Source: Natronosalvus sp042663485 (GTDB lineage: Archaea; Halobacteriota; Halobacteria; Halobacteriales; Natrialbaceae). From it: 64,000 bases of DNA. The first letter of the stretch is position 1. Each line of letters opens with the position of its first letter. Positions 33,934-43,677 of this stretch are shown here, one piece after another. The DNA lies in the NCBI GenBank assembly GCA_042663485.1, contig JBHTAF010000001.1. One strand, written 5' to 3'. Made by a program: the position numbers and the translations under genes. The notes beneath the pieces are model-generated. The model did no database searches and was not told the origin of the DNA. It saw only the letters and a list, made by a program, of their open reading frames with translations.

Positions 33934-35043
33934 TCACCTGATCACCTGTCGAAGAGAGCGTTCATATCGATCGTACAACTCGTCCCAGGAGAACCCTTTC
34001 TCGACGACCGTTCGACCGTTCTCACCGAGGCGCTCACGCTCGCGTTTGGCCGTCGCGAGGCGATCAATCGCCGTCGCCAGTTGATCCGGTCGGTGGGGAT
34101 CACAGAGCAACCCTGTCTCGTCATCCTGAACGATTTCCGGGATCCCGCCAACTCGAGTGGCCACGACCGGCGTTGCCGTCGCCTGTGCCTCGAGTATTAC
34201 TCGCGGAAGCCCCTCAGTATGGGAAGGAAGAACGAACGCGTCGAACTCGTGATACAGCGAAGGGATCTGCTCGTATGGCACCGACCCGAGAAACGTGGCC
34301 GTTTCTCCGAAAATCTGCTCGAGGTGTGTTCGTTCCGGGCCGTCGCCGGCAACGATCAGTTCGCAGTCGGTATCGGTCAACTCGAGGGCGGCGGCGAGAT
34401 CAGCGAGGCCTTTGTACGGCTGGAGCCCACCGACGTAACCTAAACGGAAGCCGCTTTCGGATTCGCCAATCCGACGTTCGAATCGGCTGGAAAGCGGTAC
34501 TGGCACTGGTTCAGGGTTGAATCTGTCCACGTCGACTGCGTTACGTACATTGAAGATACGGCCTCCGTTGACACCGTACGATTGGAGTTGGGAACCGATG
34601 TAGTCACAGACCACGAAGTATCCATCGTGAGGCGCACGAAGCCGCATTTTGAAAGACGCTAAATCCATCCGCCCGAAGAGGCTCTCCACCGGCGGATCGA
34701 GGCTTGAGCCGACGTGGACGACGTGAGGCACGCCGAGACTCCGTGCCGTGAGCAGTCCCGGAAGGTACGTTTTTCGAGTCTTCGAGATGACGATGTCGAT
34801 GGCATGCCTCCGTCCGATTCGAATCGCTCGAATGAGCGTTCTGAGAGGCCCTTCGACGAATCGGGACCGGGGATCGACCGAAACCTGAAACGAACGTTCC
34901 GGTTCGGAGTTCCAGTCGAGAAGATAAACGTCGTGTCCTCGCTTTCGAAGTCCTGAAACGACATTTCGGACGTGTATCGCACCACCTCGTACCATCGCAT
35001 TGGAGAAAGAGATAGGCTCCTCGGTGAGGTAGAGGATACGCAT
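33934..35043 (-). CDS. Family 4 glycosyltransferase
   Basis: This 369-residue GT-B enzyme has an N-terminal RGGAIHVRNVVSGLRKRGHDV segment and GYVGGLQPYKGLADLAAALE. The GT4 signature is FVLPSHTEGLPRVILEAQATATPVVA with its catalytic Glu. It is GC-rich like the core genome, unlike the cassette to its left. It lies 70 bp downstream of the TrmB-type regulator on the same strand and 4 bp before the broken flippase. It probably belongs to the older resident glycan operon. Confidence 0.92.
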   Translation of the reverse strand: MRILYLTEEPISFSNAMVRGGAIHVRNVVSGLRKRGHDVYLLDWNSEPERSFQVSVDPRSRFVEGPLRTLIRAIRIGRRHAIDIVISKTRKTYLPGLLTARSLGVPHVVHVGSSLDPPVESLFGRMDLASFKMRLRAPHDGYFVVCDYIGSQLQSYGVNGGRIFNVRNAVDVDRFNPEPVPVPLSSRFERRIGESESGFRLGYVGGLQPYKGLADLAAALELTDTDCELIVAGDGPERTHLEQIFGETATFLGSVPYEQIPSLYHEFDAFVLPSHTEGLPRVILEAQATATPVVATRVGGIPEIVQDDETGLLCDPHRPDQLATAIDRLATAKRERERLGENGRTVVEKGFSWDELYDRYERSLRQVIR

Positions 35044-35113
35044 TGTTTGAATATGCTGAAGACTCGGCTAAATATCTCGCGGTCCAGTGTCTTCGGCTAT
35101 GGTTTGCAATCGT

Positions 35114-35965
35114 TCAGGCAGATGGTCGTGACTCGAGGCTCTCGTACCTCCAGATCAAATCGAAATACCGCTTCATTCCCGCGACGAACGAGCCGTTCTC
35201 CGTGATTGCGGCCTGCCGCTGATGGTTCGGAACGTCGGTCTCTTCAACCAGGAAGATCGCCTTCCCGGAGTCGTAATCCATGCTCGGGTCGATAAACGTT
35301 CCGCGCCAGGGCAGTACCTCCTCACTGAACTGGTATCGGATGGCAGAGTGTTCAGCGGCGATTCGCTCGACGATATCCGCCTGTACCGCTGCTTTCTCCG
35401 GCGGAAGCTTACGGGGATCGAGGAACAACACCGAGACCTCGAGTCCTCGCTCGAGCGTGGTTTCGACCGTCGTTTCGATGTCCTCGAAGTAGGCGAAGCT
35501 GTTCGTAATCACGTAGACGGTTTCGGCCGCGTTCTGGTAGAGCTGACGCGTCTCCGTCTCGCTCGGATCGCCGACGTCAACGACGTGGAAGAGTTCCGAC
35601 GTCGGTGTCACGTCCTCGTTCGCTTGCTCGTACAGGGGCCCGAACGTCTCCAGAAACGTCGACTCGATGGAATCGATCTCGGTGCAGTAGTCCTCGTACT
35701 CCTGGCGTCGATTCTCCTTCGCTCGCTCGAGAACGGTTTCCGGAGATTTCGGTTGATACTGCTTCGGCCGACCGGGAATCACCTTGATGAAGCCGTAGTT
35801 TGCGAGCGACTCGAGAACGCCGTACACGCGAGCCTTGGGGATGCCCGTCGCCTTGGCGATGTCCGGTGCGGTCGTCCGTCCGGCGCTCAAGAGATGCTCG
35901 AGTGCCGTTGCCTCGTATTCCTTTAATTCTAGTTCCTGCAGTAAGTCGGTTGGCTCGGTCCCCAT
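35114..35965 (-). CDS. TrmB-family transcription regulator
   Basis: This 283-residue protein has an N-terminal TrmB winged helix (residues about 8-85: LELKEYEATALEHLLSAG, TTAPDIAKATGIPKARVYGV, GRPKQYQPKSPE), a short coiled coil, and a C-terminal effector domain of the type described as sugar-binding or phospholipase-D-like. TrmB proteins control sugar metabolism and transport in archaea. It sits between the nucleotide-sugar operon and the family 4 glycosyltransferase. Two palindromes fitting the published Halobacterium TrmB motif lie upstream of that operon, 3.2 kb away, so local control is plausible. Confidence 0.9.
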   Translation of the reverse strand: MGTEPTDLLQELELKEYEATALEHLLSAGRTTAPDIAKATGIPKARVYGVLESLANYGFIKVIPGRPKQYQPKSPETVLERAKENRRQEYEDYCTEIDSIESTFLETFGPLYEQANEDVTPTSELFHVVDVGDPSETETRQLYQNAAETVYVITNSFAYFEDIETTVETTLERGLEVSVLFLDPRKLPPEKAAVQADIVERIAAEHSAIRYQFSEEVLPWRGTFIDPSMDYDSGKAIFLVEETDVPNHQRQAAITENGSFVAGMKRYFDLIWRYESLESRPSA

Positions 35966-36044
35966 AGCAGATACTCCACGGTTGGGCTGTGAAACCGTAA
36001 AACCGAGTATTTATCCTCAGCAATTCAGGTATAGGATCGACAAT

Positions 36045-37052
36045 TCAACTCTCTGCTCGCTGCAGGAGTTCTCGAACCGATTCTTCGATCGTGTGTCGTG
36101 GTGACCATCCCAGCTGTTCGTCTGCCCTCGACGTGTCGACGGTGAAGCTTTCGACCATCGTTTCAGCGCTTCGAGGATTTTCGACGAGTTCGACGTCGAC
36201 GTCGTTGCCGAGTTCCTCTCGGGCGATCGCCTGGACGGTTTCCGCGACCGTCATCACGGAGGGATCCTCGGTGCCGGCTATCTCGTAAATCTCGGTGCCG
36301 GTATCGCCTGCCTCGAGTTGCTCGAGCAGCCGTTCACAGCTGTGAATATACGCTCTGGCGACGTCTTTGACGTGAACGAAGTTTCTCGACTGGGTGCCCG
36401 GTTCGTACACCGTCAACGGCTCGTTCGACGTGGCCCGGTTAACGAAGAAGTTGATCACCGTCGGTTTCGAGACGACCGTGCCGTCGACCACGTGGTCGCC
36501 GTAGAGGTTCGACTTGAGGAACAGATGAGCCGGAAACGCGCCGTCGGCCAGCGTGTCGATCGCGCGTTCGCCGAGGAGCTTGGTTCGGCCGTACCAGTTG
36601 AGCGGGTCCCGCGGATCGTCCGCCGTAATCGGGAACGTGTCTGGGTCTCCGAGAACGGCCATGCTGAACGGGAAGACGAGCGCGGCACCCGTTTTTCGAC
36701 AGAACCACGCGACGTTGTTCGTTCCGGTGACGTTGACGTCGTAGGCGAGGTCGCGGTTGGTATCGCAGTCGTCGACCCCGCTGACTGCTGCCAGGTGCAG
36801 TACAACATCCGCTCCGTCGAGCGCCGATTCCAGCCGGTGACGATCCCGAATGTCGACGTGTTCGATGTCGACCGAACCGACTGCGGAAACCTGACCCCGG
36901 TACTGGTTATCGATCGCGCGAACGGACCACTCGGGGTGCGTTTGTTCCAGCAGGTGAAGGACGCGGCTGCCGATGAATCCGGCCGCACCGGTAACGGCAA
37001 TTGTCGGCGGTTCGTTCGTATCGTCTTGCATCGATGATCGTTGATTCGTCAT
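36045..37052 (-). CDS. NAD-dependent sugar epimerase/dehydratase (third in operon)
   Basis: This 335-residue extended SDR has the motif TGAAGFIGSRVL and the catalytic Tyr-x3-Lys in NWYGRTKLLGE. It continues with FHVKDVARAYIHSCE-like sequence and EIYEIAGTEDPSVMTV. It is probably a nucleotide-sugar epimerase or 4,6-dehydratase-like enzyme. It starts 4 bp after the preceding epimerase stop, and about 80 bp separates it from the TrmB gene. It forms one operon with the two upstream SDR genes. Confidence 0.9.
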   Translation of the reverse strand: MTNQRSSMQDDTNEPPTIAVTGAAGFIGSRVLHLLEQTHPEWSVRAIDNQYRGQVSAVGSVDIEHVDIRDRHRLESALDGADVVLHLAAVSGVDDCDTNRDLAYDVNVTGTNNVAWFCRKTGAALVFPFSMAVLGDPDTFPITADDPRDPLNWYGRTKLLGERAIDTLADGAFPAHLFLKSNLYGDHVVDGTVVSKPTVINFFVNRATSNEPLTVYEPGTQSRNFVHVKDVARAYIHSCERLLEQLEAGDTGTEIYEIAGTEDPSVMTVAETVQAIAREELGNDVDVELVENPRSAETMVESFTVDTSRADEQLGWSPRHTIEESVRELLQRAES

Positions 37053-37056
37053 AGTA

Positions 37057-38007
37057 TCATTGCCTCGGCTGTGATCGTTGTAGCTGGTCCGCCAGATCCG
37101 CGATCCCCTCTCGGACGGTCCATTCCGGCTCGAAGCCGGTTTCCGATAACCGGTCGAAGCTCACGTGATACGACGGTCCCGGGTGCTCGTCCTCGAGGTA
37201 CGTGATATCGAGTTCCCGGTCGAGTTCGTCTCGAACGAGTTCCGCGATGGTAGCGATCTGGTAGTTCTGGTCGTTCGCCCCCACGTTGTAGACCAATTGT
37301 GGCCACGAGTTCGGGTTCAGCGCGGCGTGTGCGTAGGCTCTCGCGGCGTCTTTCACGTGAATGAACGGTCGCCAGTTACTCCCGTCACCGTAGACGGTAA
37401 GCGGTCGATCGGTGAGCGCTCGGAACACGAAGTGGTTGACGACCAGGTTGAAACGAACACCCGGCGACCAGCCGTAGTTCGTGCTCATCCGGAGTGCCGA
37501 CCCATCGAACCCGTACTCGTCGATCGCCTTGCGAAGCAACGCCTCGGATTCGACCTTGGACTCCGCGTACGGATTGAGCGGGTCCTGGTCGGTCGTCTCG
37601 TCGATGTCGGTGCTCGCGGTACGCCCGTAGTTGTTACACGACGAGGCGAAGACGACGTGTTCGACGTCGAACTTGCCGGCGGCAGTGAGCACGTTCTCCG
37701 TCCCGTGATAGTTGACCGAGAACGTCTCCTCGCGGCGGTCGTGCGTTGACGCTGCACCGGTAATCGCGGCGAGATGGATCACTCGATCGACGTTGCGCAT
37801 CGCGTTCTCGACGTCACCGTACTCGCGGACGTCACCGCGTCGAAACTGAACGTCATCGATGCGTCCGGCGAGGTTCGACGGGGAGCCAGTCGTCAACGAA
37901 TCGAGGACGCTGACGGTCCCGACGGCTTCCTCCTCGAGAAGGAGCGAAACGAGTTCGCTCCCGATGTACCCACAGCCGCCCGTCACGAGGACATGCAGAT
38001 CAGTCAT
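37057..38007 (-). CDS. NAD-dependent sugar epimerase/dehydratase (second in operon)
   Basis: This 316-residue extended SDR has TGGCGYIGSELV, the active-site Tyr-x3-Lys in NPYAESKVESE and SSCNNYG, with PFIHVKDAARAYAHAA in the C-terminal substrate domain. It resembles UDP-glucose 4-epimerase-like enzymes. It overlaps the upstream SQD1-like gene by 8 nt, which implies coupled translation. The product sugar is unknown; pairing with the SQD1-like enzyme suggests a shared nucleotide-sugar route. Confidence 0.9.
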   Translation of the reverse strand: MTDLHVLVTGGCGYIGSELVSLLLEEEAVGTVSVLDSLTTGSPSNLAGRIDDVQFRRGDVREYGDVENAMRNVDRVIHLAAITGAASTHDRREETFSVNYHGTENVLTAAGKFDVEHVVFASSCNNYGRTASTDIDETTDQDPLNPYAESKVESEALLRKAIDEYGFDGSALRMSTNYGWSPGVRFNLVVNHFVFRALTDRPLTVYGDGSNWRPFIHVKDAARAYAHAALNPNSWPQLVYNVGANDQNYQIATIAELVRDELDRELDITYLEDEHPGPSYHVSFDRLSETGFEPEWTVREGIADLADQLQRSQPRQ

Positions 38008-39169
38008 CAGACGTCAGGACGCCGGGGAGGAACCGATCTTCGTGGGCCGTGACCGTCCGTTCGTGATCGACCAGCGTTCCGAGAATCTGTCTGACGCCGT
38101 CCTCGAACGTCGTCGACTGGCCGTCGATCAGGTCCGCGTAGCGGTCGTGTTCGATCTCCATCTTGTGCGTCTCGTCCTCCTCGCGTGGGTTTTCGAAGTG
38201 TTCGACGTCGACATCGAGATCGAACTCGTGGGCGACGGAGGCGATGGTTTCTGCGATTTCGACGATACTGATCGCTCGAGTGACCTGATTGTAGACGCCG
38301 AGGCCATCGTGGTCGGTCTCTTCGAGGGCGAGACGCGCCAGTCCTTCGACCGCGTCCTCGAGGGCGATGAACGGCTTTCGCTGTTCGCCTTTGCCGTAAA
38401 CAGTCATCGGATAGCCGGCGATGGCTTGTGCACAGAATCGGTGGGTAACGACCCCGAAGTAGTAATCGAAGTCGAACCGGGTCGCCAGGTCGGGGTGTGC
38501 TGCGGTCTCTTCGGTTTCGGTACCGTACGTGATCGCCGTTCGCACGTCCGAGATTGGAATGTCGAACTGCTTGTGTGCCAGGCGCATATTGGCTGCGTCG
38601 TGCGATTTCGTCAGGTGGTACCAGCTACCGGCCATCGCCGGGAACGGGACCTCGTCCCGCTCGCCCTGGTTTTCCATCGTCGCCCCGCCCTCCGGGATCG
38701 GGAACGTGGGCGCCCCGTAGACACCGGTCGTCGTCGTTTCGATGAAGTGGGTGTCCGAAAGCCCGGCTTCGTGCAGCCCCCAAAGCAGATTCCGCGTCGC
38801 CTGCATATTGTTGTGCTGCGTGTAGTTTGCCCGCTCACCGTTGATCTGCGAATATGGTGCGGACGGTTGTGCAGCGGTATGGACGATCGTCTCGGGTTCG
38901 TGAACCGAGAGCAGCTGGTCGACGAATGCTCTGTCGGTCAAATCACCCTCGACGAAGGAGAGGTTCTCGAGACCGAGCGCTTCTTCGGCCGCCTCCAGTC
39001 GCGCATCGATATCCGCGATCGGTACCGCTGTCGTCGACCCGACGGACTCTACCCACTCTCTCCTCGCGAAGTTATCGACCAGGACCACGCGGTCGTCGGT
39101 TCGCGATGCGATGCGCAGTGCGGTGGGCCAGCCGAGATATCCGTCGCCACCCGTAACCAGTATCGACAT
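38000..39169 (-). CDS. UDP-sulfoquinovose synthase-like enzyme (SQD1/Agl3 type)
   Basis: This 389-residue SDR has features of the SQD1/Agl3 branch, which makes UDP-sulfoquinovose from UDP-glucose and sulfite. It has TGGDGYLGWPTALRIA, HTAAQPSAPYSQIN at about 97-110, YTQHNN at 116-121, Thr in TTTTGVYG near 147, and Y184/K188 in WYHLTKSHD. Agl3 of Sulfolobus does this for an N-glycan; plants and bacteria use SQD1 for sulfolipid. No SQDG synthase homologue is evident here, and the glycan context favours an N-glycan role. It is the first gene of a three-gene operon, nearly leaderless, with a TrmB-type palindrome between TATA box and start. Confidence 0.78.
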   Translation of the reverse strand: MSILVTGGDGYLGWPTALRIASRTDDRVVLVDNFARREWVESVGSTTAVPIADIDARLEAAEEALGLENLSFVEGDLTDRAFVDQLLSVHEPETIVHTAAQPSAPYSQINGERANYTQHNNMQATRNLLWGLHEAGLSDTHFIETTTTGVYGAPTFPIPEGGATMENQGERDEVPFPAMAGSWYHLTKSHDAANMRLAHKQFDIPISDVRTAITYGTETEETAAHPDLATRFDFDYYFGVVTHRFCAQAIAGYPMTVYGKGEQRKPFIALEDAVEGLARLALEETDHDGLGVYNQVTRAISIVEIAETIASVAHEFDLDVDVEHFENPREEDETHKMEIEHDRYADLIDGQSTTFEDGVRQILGTLVDHERTVTAHEDRFLPGVLTSDD

Positions 39170-39172
39170 AGT

Positions 39173-39189
39173 TACTCATAATTTGAGTA
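39173..39189. promoter_or_regulatory. TrmB-type operator at SQD1-like operon
   Basis: TACTCATAATTTGAGTA fits TACT-N8-GAGTA, the motif reported for Halobacterium TrmB, and has 6-bp perfect half-sites. It lies 3 bp upstream of the SQD1-like ATG and just downstream of its TATA box, a position expected to block transcription. Confidence 0.7.
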
Positions 39190-39194
39190 TCTAC

Positions 39195-39202
39195 CATATA
39201 AT
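39195..39202 (-). promoter_or_regulatory. TATA box of SQD1-like operon
   Basis: ATTATATG on the minus strand is centred about 27-29 nt before the ATG at 39169. Transcription would begin at or next to the start codon. Confidence 0.55.
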
Positions 39203-39261
39203 GCTTCTGCCATCACCTGCGAGACCGAGGGAAAGTACTAAGACCTCATGGATAATTGAGT

Positions 39262-39278
39262 TACTCAGAAACTGAGTA
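39262..39278. promoter_or_regulatory. TrmB-type operator at 42-codon gene
   Basis: TACTCAGAAACTGAGTA is a perfect 7-bp inverted repeat around a 3-nt centre, also fitting TACT-N8-GAGTA. It ends 2 bp before the ATG of the small plus-strand gene. It is the mirror arrangement of the site at 39173-39189. Confidence 0.7.
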
Positions 39279-39280
39279 CC

Positions 39281-39409
39281 ATGACCTCTACAAACGATGA
39301 ACCCCTGGCCGAGGATGAGCGAGACGATCGACACTTAGAGGACATTGCTGATGGGTGCGGGTGTACCGAAGTGTGGGAGCATCTGGCGCAAAAGCGAGAA
39401 TCCGACTGA
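39281..39409 (+). CDS. 42-residue acidic protein with CGC motif
   Basis: This short gene has ATG at 39281 and TGA at 39407-39409. It encodes a very acidic N-terminal half, then DIADGCGCTEVWEHLAQKRE. Haloarchaeal genomes contain similar tiny proteins with a (G)xGCxEVWEHL core and no assigned role. Its start lies 2 bp from a TrmB-type palindrome and it is divergent from the SQD1-like operon, so the two units are probably co-regulated. Confidence 0.7.
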   Translation: MTSTNDEPLAEDERDDRHLEDIADGCGCTEVWEHLAQKRESD

Positions 39410-39721
39410 CGGATCAGCTATAAAAGCGCCGAAGAATAGAGGAAACAACCGGATTACGACGCTTACAGTCCCAATTTAATCCGCAAACAACATGGCTCCC
39501 GAGGCGAGAACTGAGCGCACGCTTCAGCGGGAACCAAACAGAACTGAGACCTCCAGATGCGGAGTATTCGGCCGAAAGGTTGCAGGGACAGAGTCGACGG
39601 GAGTCATTAGTAACGAACTTTGAAGCGCCCGAACATGTTTACCATCGCTGCTAGTTAGTGTATGACAGAGGCCACGCTCGATGACGCTCGAGCGCTCGAG
39701 AAGCGAAACGTACCTGAAATC
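39410..39721. other. Intergenic region with promoter-like box
   Basis: A good TATA-like CTATAAAA lies at about 39420 on the plus strand, but the only following frames are a 42-codon frame from 39492 and a 23-codon frame from 39662, both without recognised motifs. An unannotated small RNA or small protein is possible; nothing firmer is visible. Confidence 0.4.
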
Positions 39722-40078
39722 TTACCGACCTAGCTTCTCCCGTCCGATCCGAATCCCCGTGGGTGTAATGATGAGCTGGTCGTCACCCTTCTGGACGATG
39801 TCCCCGTCGACCTCGCGGGCGACCTGTCGGAGTTCGTCGACGATGTGTTCGGTCGTGCTGTCTTTGGTGCGCAGGCGGGTGATGTCGGCGATGACGATGT
39901 CGCCGTCATAGACGGCGTCTTTGATGTCGATGGCGTCGACTTGCCCCCCGATTTCGGCGATGTGGACGGACATTCCGGCGTCCCCGGTCGACGGCGTGAC
40001 GTCGTCGAGGTCGAGTTCGACGTACTCGTCGGCGGTGCGCGTCTGCCCGCTGCCGAGGATCTTGCTCATTAATCCCAT
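39722..40078 (-). CDS. sepF: Cell-division protein SepF
   Basis: This 118-residue archaeal SepF is the membrane anchor of FtsZ2/FtsZ1 rings in haloarchaea. It has a short N-terminal membrane-targeting segment (GLMSKILGSG) and the SepF core DAIDIKDAVYDGDIVIADITRL with DSTTEHIVDELRQVAREVDGDIV. The length matches archaeal homologues. It appears monocistronic. Confidence 0.92.
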   Translation of the reverse strand: MGLMSKILGSGQTRTADEYVELDLDDVTPSTGDAGMSVHIAEIGGQVDAIDIKDAVYDGDIVIADITRLRTKDSTTEHIVDELRQVAREVDGDIVQKGDDQLIITPTGIRIGREKLGR

Positions 40079-40241
40079 AGCGTCAATGGTCCCGCGCTGG
40101 AGTATAGTTCTTACGTCAGACGCTGTCTCGCGACCTCACGGTCCTCCCCGATTTAGTAACAGCAATACCAGCTTGTTGCAATCCACCTAACTGTTACTCC
40201 TCTATCAATTAGAGTTCATTTTTCGAAGTATCATAAGAACG

Positions 40242-40249
40242 TTTATATG
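40242..40249 (+). promoter_or_regulatory. TATA box of protease gene
   Basis: TTTATATG predicts transcription starting near 40271, about 15 nt before the ATG at 40287. Confidence 0.5.
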
Positions 40250-40286
40250 GTAAAGTATAGTGAGTGTAGTCGTGGTTGATAATACC

Positions 40287-41798
<1,512 letters not shown>

Positions 41799-41888
41799 GC
41801 CAGCGAGCCAGTTCGACCGACCCTCGAGCGCTCCCAGGCTGCCGGGAGACACCCCTTTTTGCCGGCGGAGTACGTGCCCCCGGATGAC

Positions 41889-42602
41889 ATGACGTTCAGC
41901 ATCTGCGTCCACGAGACGTACGAGAACGACGACGGCGAGGAACACGACCGGTTCGGCGTCGCCGTGACCACCCGGCTCCCGGGCGTCGGCACCCTCTGCC
42001 CGTTCGTCAGCGAGAACGGAGCCGTCGCCACCCAGAGCCTGGTGAACGTCGACCTCGGTCGACGAGGAATCCAGTACGTCGACGACGGACTCGCCGTCGA
42101 AGACGCCCTCGAGGCCCTGCTCAACGCGGACGAGGGGGCCTCGAACCGCCAGCTCCACGGCGTCGACCGCGAGGGGACCTTCACGTTCTCGGGGGAAGAC
42201 TGCAAGGACTGGTACGGACACACGGGCGGCGACGGCTACACGGTCGCCGGCAACCTCCTGACCGGGGAGTCCGTGATCGAGGCGACCGCAGCGGCCTACG
42301 CCGACTCGAGGGACGACGAGGCGCCGCTCGCCGAACGCCTGATCGACGCCCTCGCCGCCGGTCACGCCGAAGGGGGCGACAAGCGCGAGGAACTGCGCGT
42401 CCAGAGCGCGGCCGTCCGCGTCGCGACGACCGAAGAGCGCGAACTCGAGCCGTTCTACGACGATCTCCGGGTCGACGCGACCCTCGAACCTATCGCGGAC
42501 CTCCAGGAGACCTTCGACCTGGCTCGAGAGGGGTACGAAACGACGCTCGAGAAGTACGGCGACGCCTACGAGGAAGACGACATCGACGCGGGCGAGGAGT
42601 GA
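41889..42602 (+). CDS. DUF1028 Ntn-hydrolase-like protein
   Basis: This 237-residue DUF1028 (COG3342) protein begins MTFSICVHETYE and has FGVAVTTRLPGVGTLCPFVSENGAVATQS and GGDGYTVAGNLLTGESVI. The family is predicted to have an N-terminal-nucleophile-like fold with amidase or peptidase activity. It shares strand with the upstream protease but lies 90 bp away, so co-transcription is uncertain. The ATG at 41889 is the only one that matches the family start. Confidence 0.85.
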   Translation: MTFSICVHETYENDDGEEHDRFGVAVTTRLPGVGTLCPFVSENGAVATQSLVNVDLGRRGIQYVDDGLAVEDALEALLNADEGASNRQLHGVDREGTFTFSGEDCKDWYGHTGGDGYTVAGNLLTGESVIEATAAAYADSRDDEAPLAERLIDALAAGHAEGGDKREELRVQSAAVRVATTEERELEPFYDDLRVDATLEPIADLQETFDLAREGYETTLEKYGDAYEEDDIDAGEE

Positions 42603-42703
42603 GTCGTCGCTCGAGAGGTAGTGCAGTCGCTCGAGGGTTTAGACTACCATCACTCGAGGATTGGGAGTACGTAAGCAGCCCGCAAACGCGAATAGACCGA
42701 GCG

Positions 42704-43183
42704 CTACCCGGAAAACGAGTAGAGGTCGTCGCCAACGTGGTGTAGCGAGTCGACGACCTTCCCCTCCTCGCCGACCATCTCCGTCCCCGAGACGCGAGCG
42801 CGCCCGATCGCCAGCACCTTGCCGTGGGACTCCTCGGCGATCAACACGAGGTCCCCCTCAGAGATTTCGGCGTCGGCTTCGGTGATCCCCGGGCGCATCA
42901 CGTCTGCGCCGTCGGAGACGAACGAGACCGCGCCCGCGTCGACGGTCACGATCCGGTAGTCGGGGTCGTAGGCGTTCGCCCCGCGGACGGTGAGAAACGG
43001 CTCGTCGTCGAAGTAGGCGATTTCGGGAGCGCCATCGACCAGGACGACCTCCCAGTCACTGTCCTCGAACTCGACGCGCTCGTAGGCGTCGCCCGCGAGC
43101 GTGACGCCGAGCCGGTTGGACACGGCCGTCTCGATCTCGGAGATGGCGTCACTGCGGAGGTGGTGTCGCGATTTGACCTGCAT
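42704..43183 (-). CDS. PUA-domain RNA-binding protein (MCT-1-like)
   Basis: This 159-residue protein starts MQVKSRHHLRSDAISEIE. The N-terminal half matches the pre-PUA domain of archaeal MCT-1-like proteins. The C-terminal PUA domain (about 75-155) contains VDAGAVSFVSDGADVMRPGI and GKVLAIGRA. Such proteins bind tRNA or ribosomal RNA and may act in translation initiation or RNA modification. The start at 43183 matches the family N-terminus. Confidence 0.88.
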   Translation of the reverse strand: MQVKSRHHLRSDAISEIETAVSNRLGVTLAGDAYERVEFEDSDWEVVLVDGAPEIAYFDDEPFLTVRGANAYDPDYRIVTVDAGAVSFVSDGADVMRPGITEADAEISEGDLVLIAEESHGKVLAIGRARVSGTEMVGEEGKVVDSLHHVGDDLYSFSG

Positions 43184-43325
43184 ACGCGCCACCACGGTCA
43201 CGTCAGCTATAAAACGCCCGTCTCGAGGCCAGTTCGATCACGAGGTTTCGTGTTCTCGGTCGCCAATCGTGACCGTCACACGCACCGTGAGAATTGCTAA
43301 GTAGGCGCACGGTGATAGCCGACGT

Positions 43326-43613
43326 ATGTGGCTCTCCCGGTGGCGAACGGAGACCGTAACCTGCATCGCCTGCGGCGAGACGGTCCCGCGATCCGAGGCC
43401 CGCGAGTACGACAAGTACGGCAATCGCTGGGAACGCGAGGGAAAAACGTTCGAGTACTTCTGTAAACCCTGCGACGGCGACCTCTGTCGGTACGGCCGCG
43501 ACGGCCTCGAGGCCCAGCTCACCGACCTCGAGGCCGGCGAACACTCCCAGGAGGCGTTTTTGCGGCGGTATCTGTGTTCGCTCGAGGAGCGCCGGCGGGT
43601 CGAGGAGCGGTGA
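43326..43613 (+). CDS. Small zinc-finger protein
   Basis: This 95-residue protein has two CxxC pairs, VTCIACGE and YFCKPCDG, spaced by about 31 residues including SEAREYDKYGNRWEREGKTF. The C-terminal part is a charged helix with LRRYLCSLEERRRVEE. It resembles small haloarchaeal zinc-finger families of unknown role. It is divergent from the PUA gene. Confidence 0.8.
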   Translation: MWLSRWRTETVTCIACGETVPRSEAREYDKYGNRWEREGKTFEYFCKPCDGDLCRYGRDGLEAQLTDLEAGEHSQEAFLRRYLCSLEERRRVEER

Positions 43614-43677
43614 TCACGGACCGCGCCGACGGTCGCAAGTCGGTGCGCGTCGACCTGAGGTCGGTGCACGTCGAACG

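Noticed and set aside
35970..36020. TACTC and GAGTA half-sites upstream of the TrmB-type gene
   Set aside because: The half-sites are more than 25 bp apart and do not form the N7-8 spacing, so autoregulation through this motif is not supported.
39492..39733. 42- and 23-codon frames after the TATA-like box at 39420
   Set aside because: No recognised motif and non-acidic composition. The second overlaps the end of sepF. Left as part of the intergenic note.
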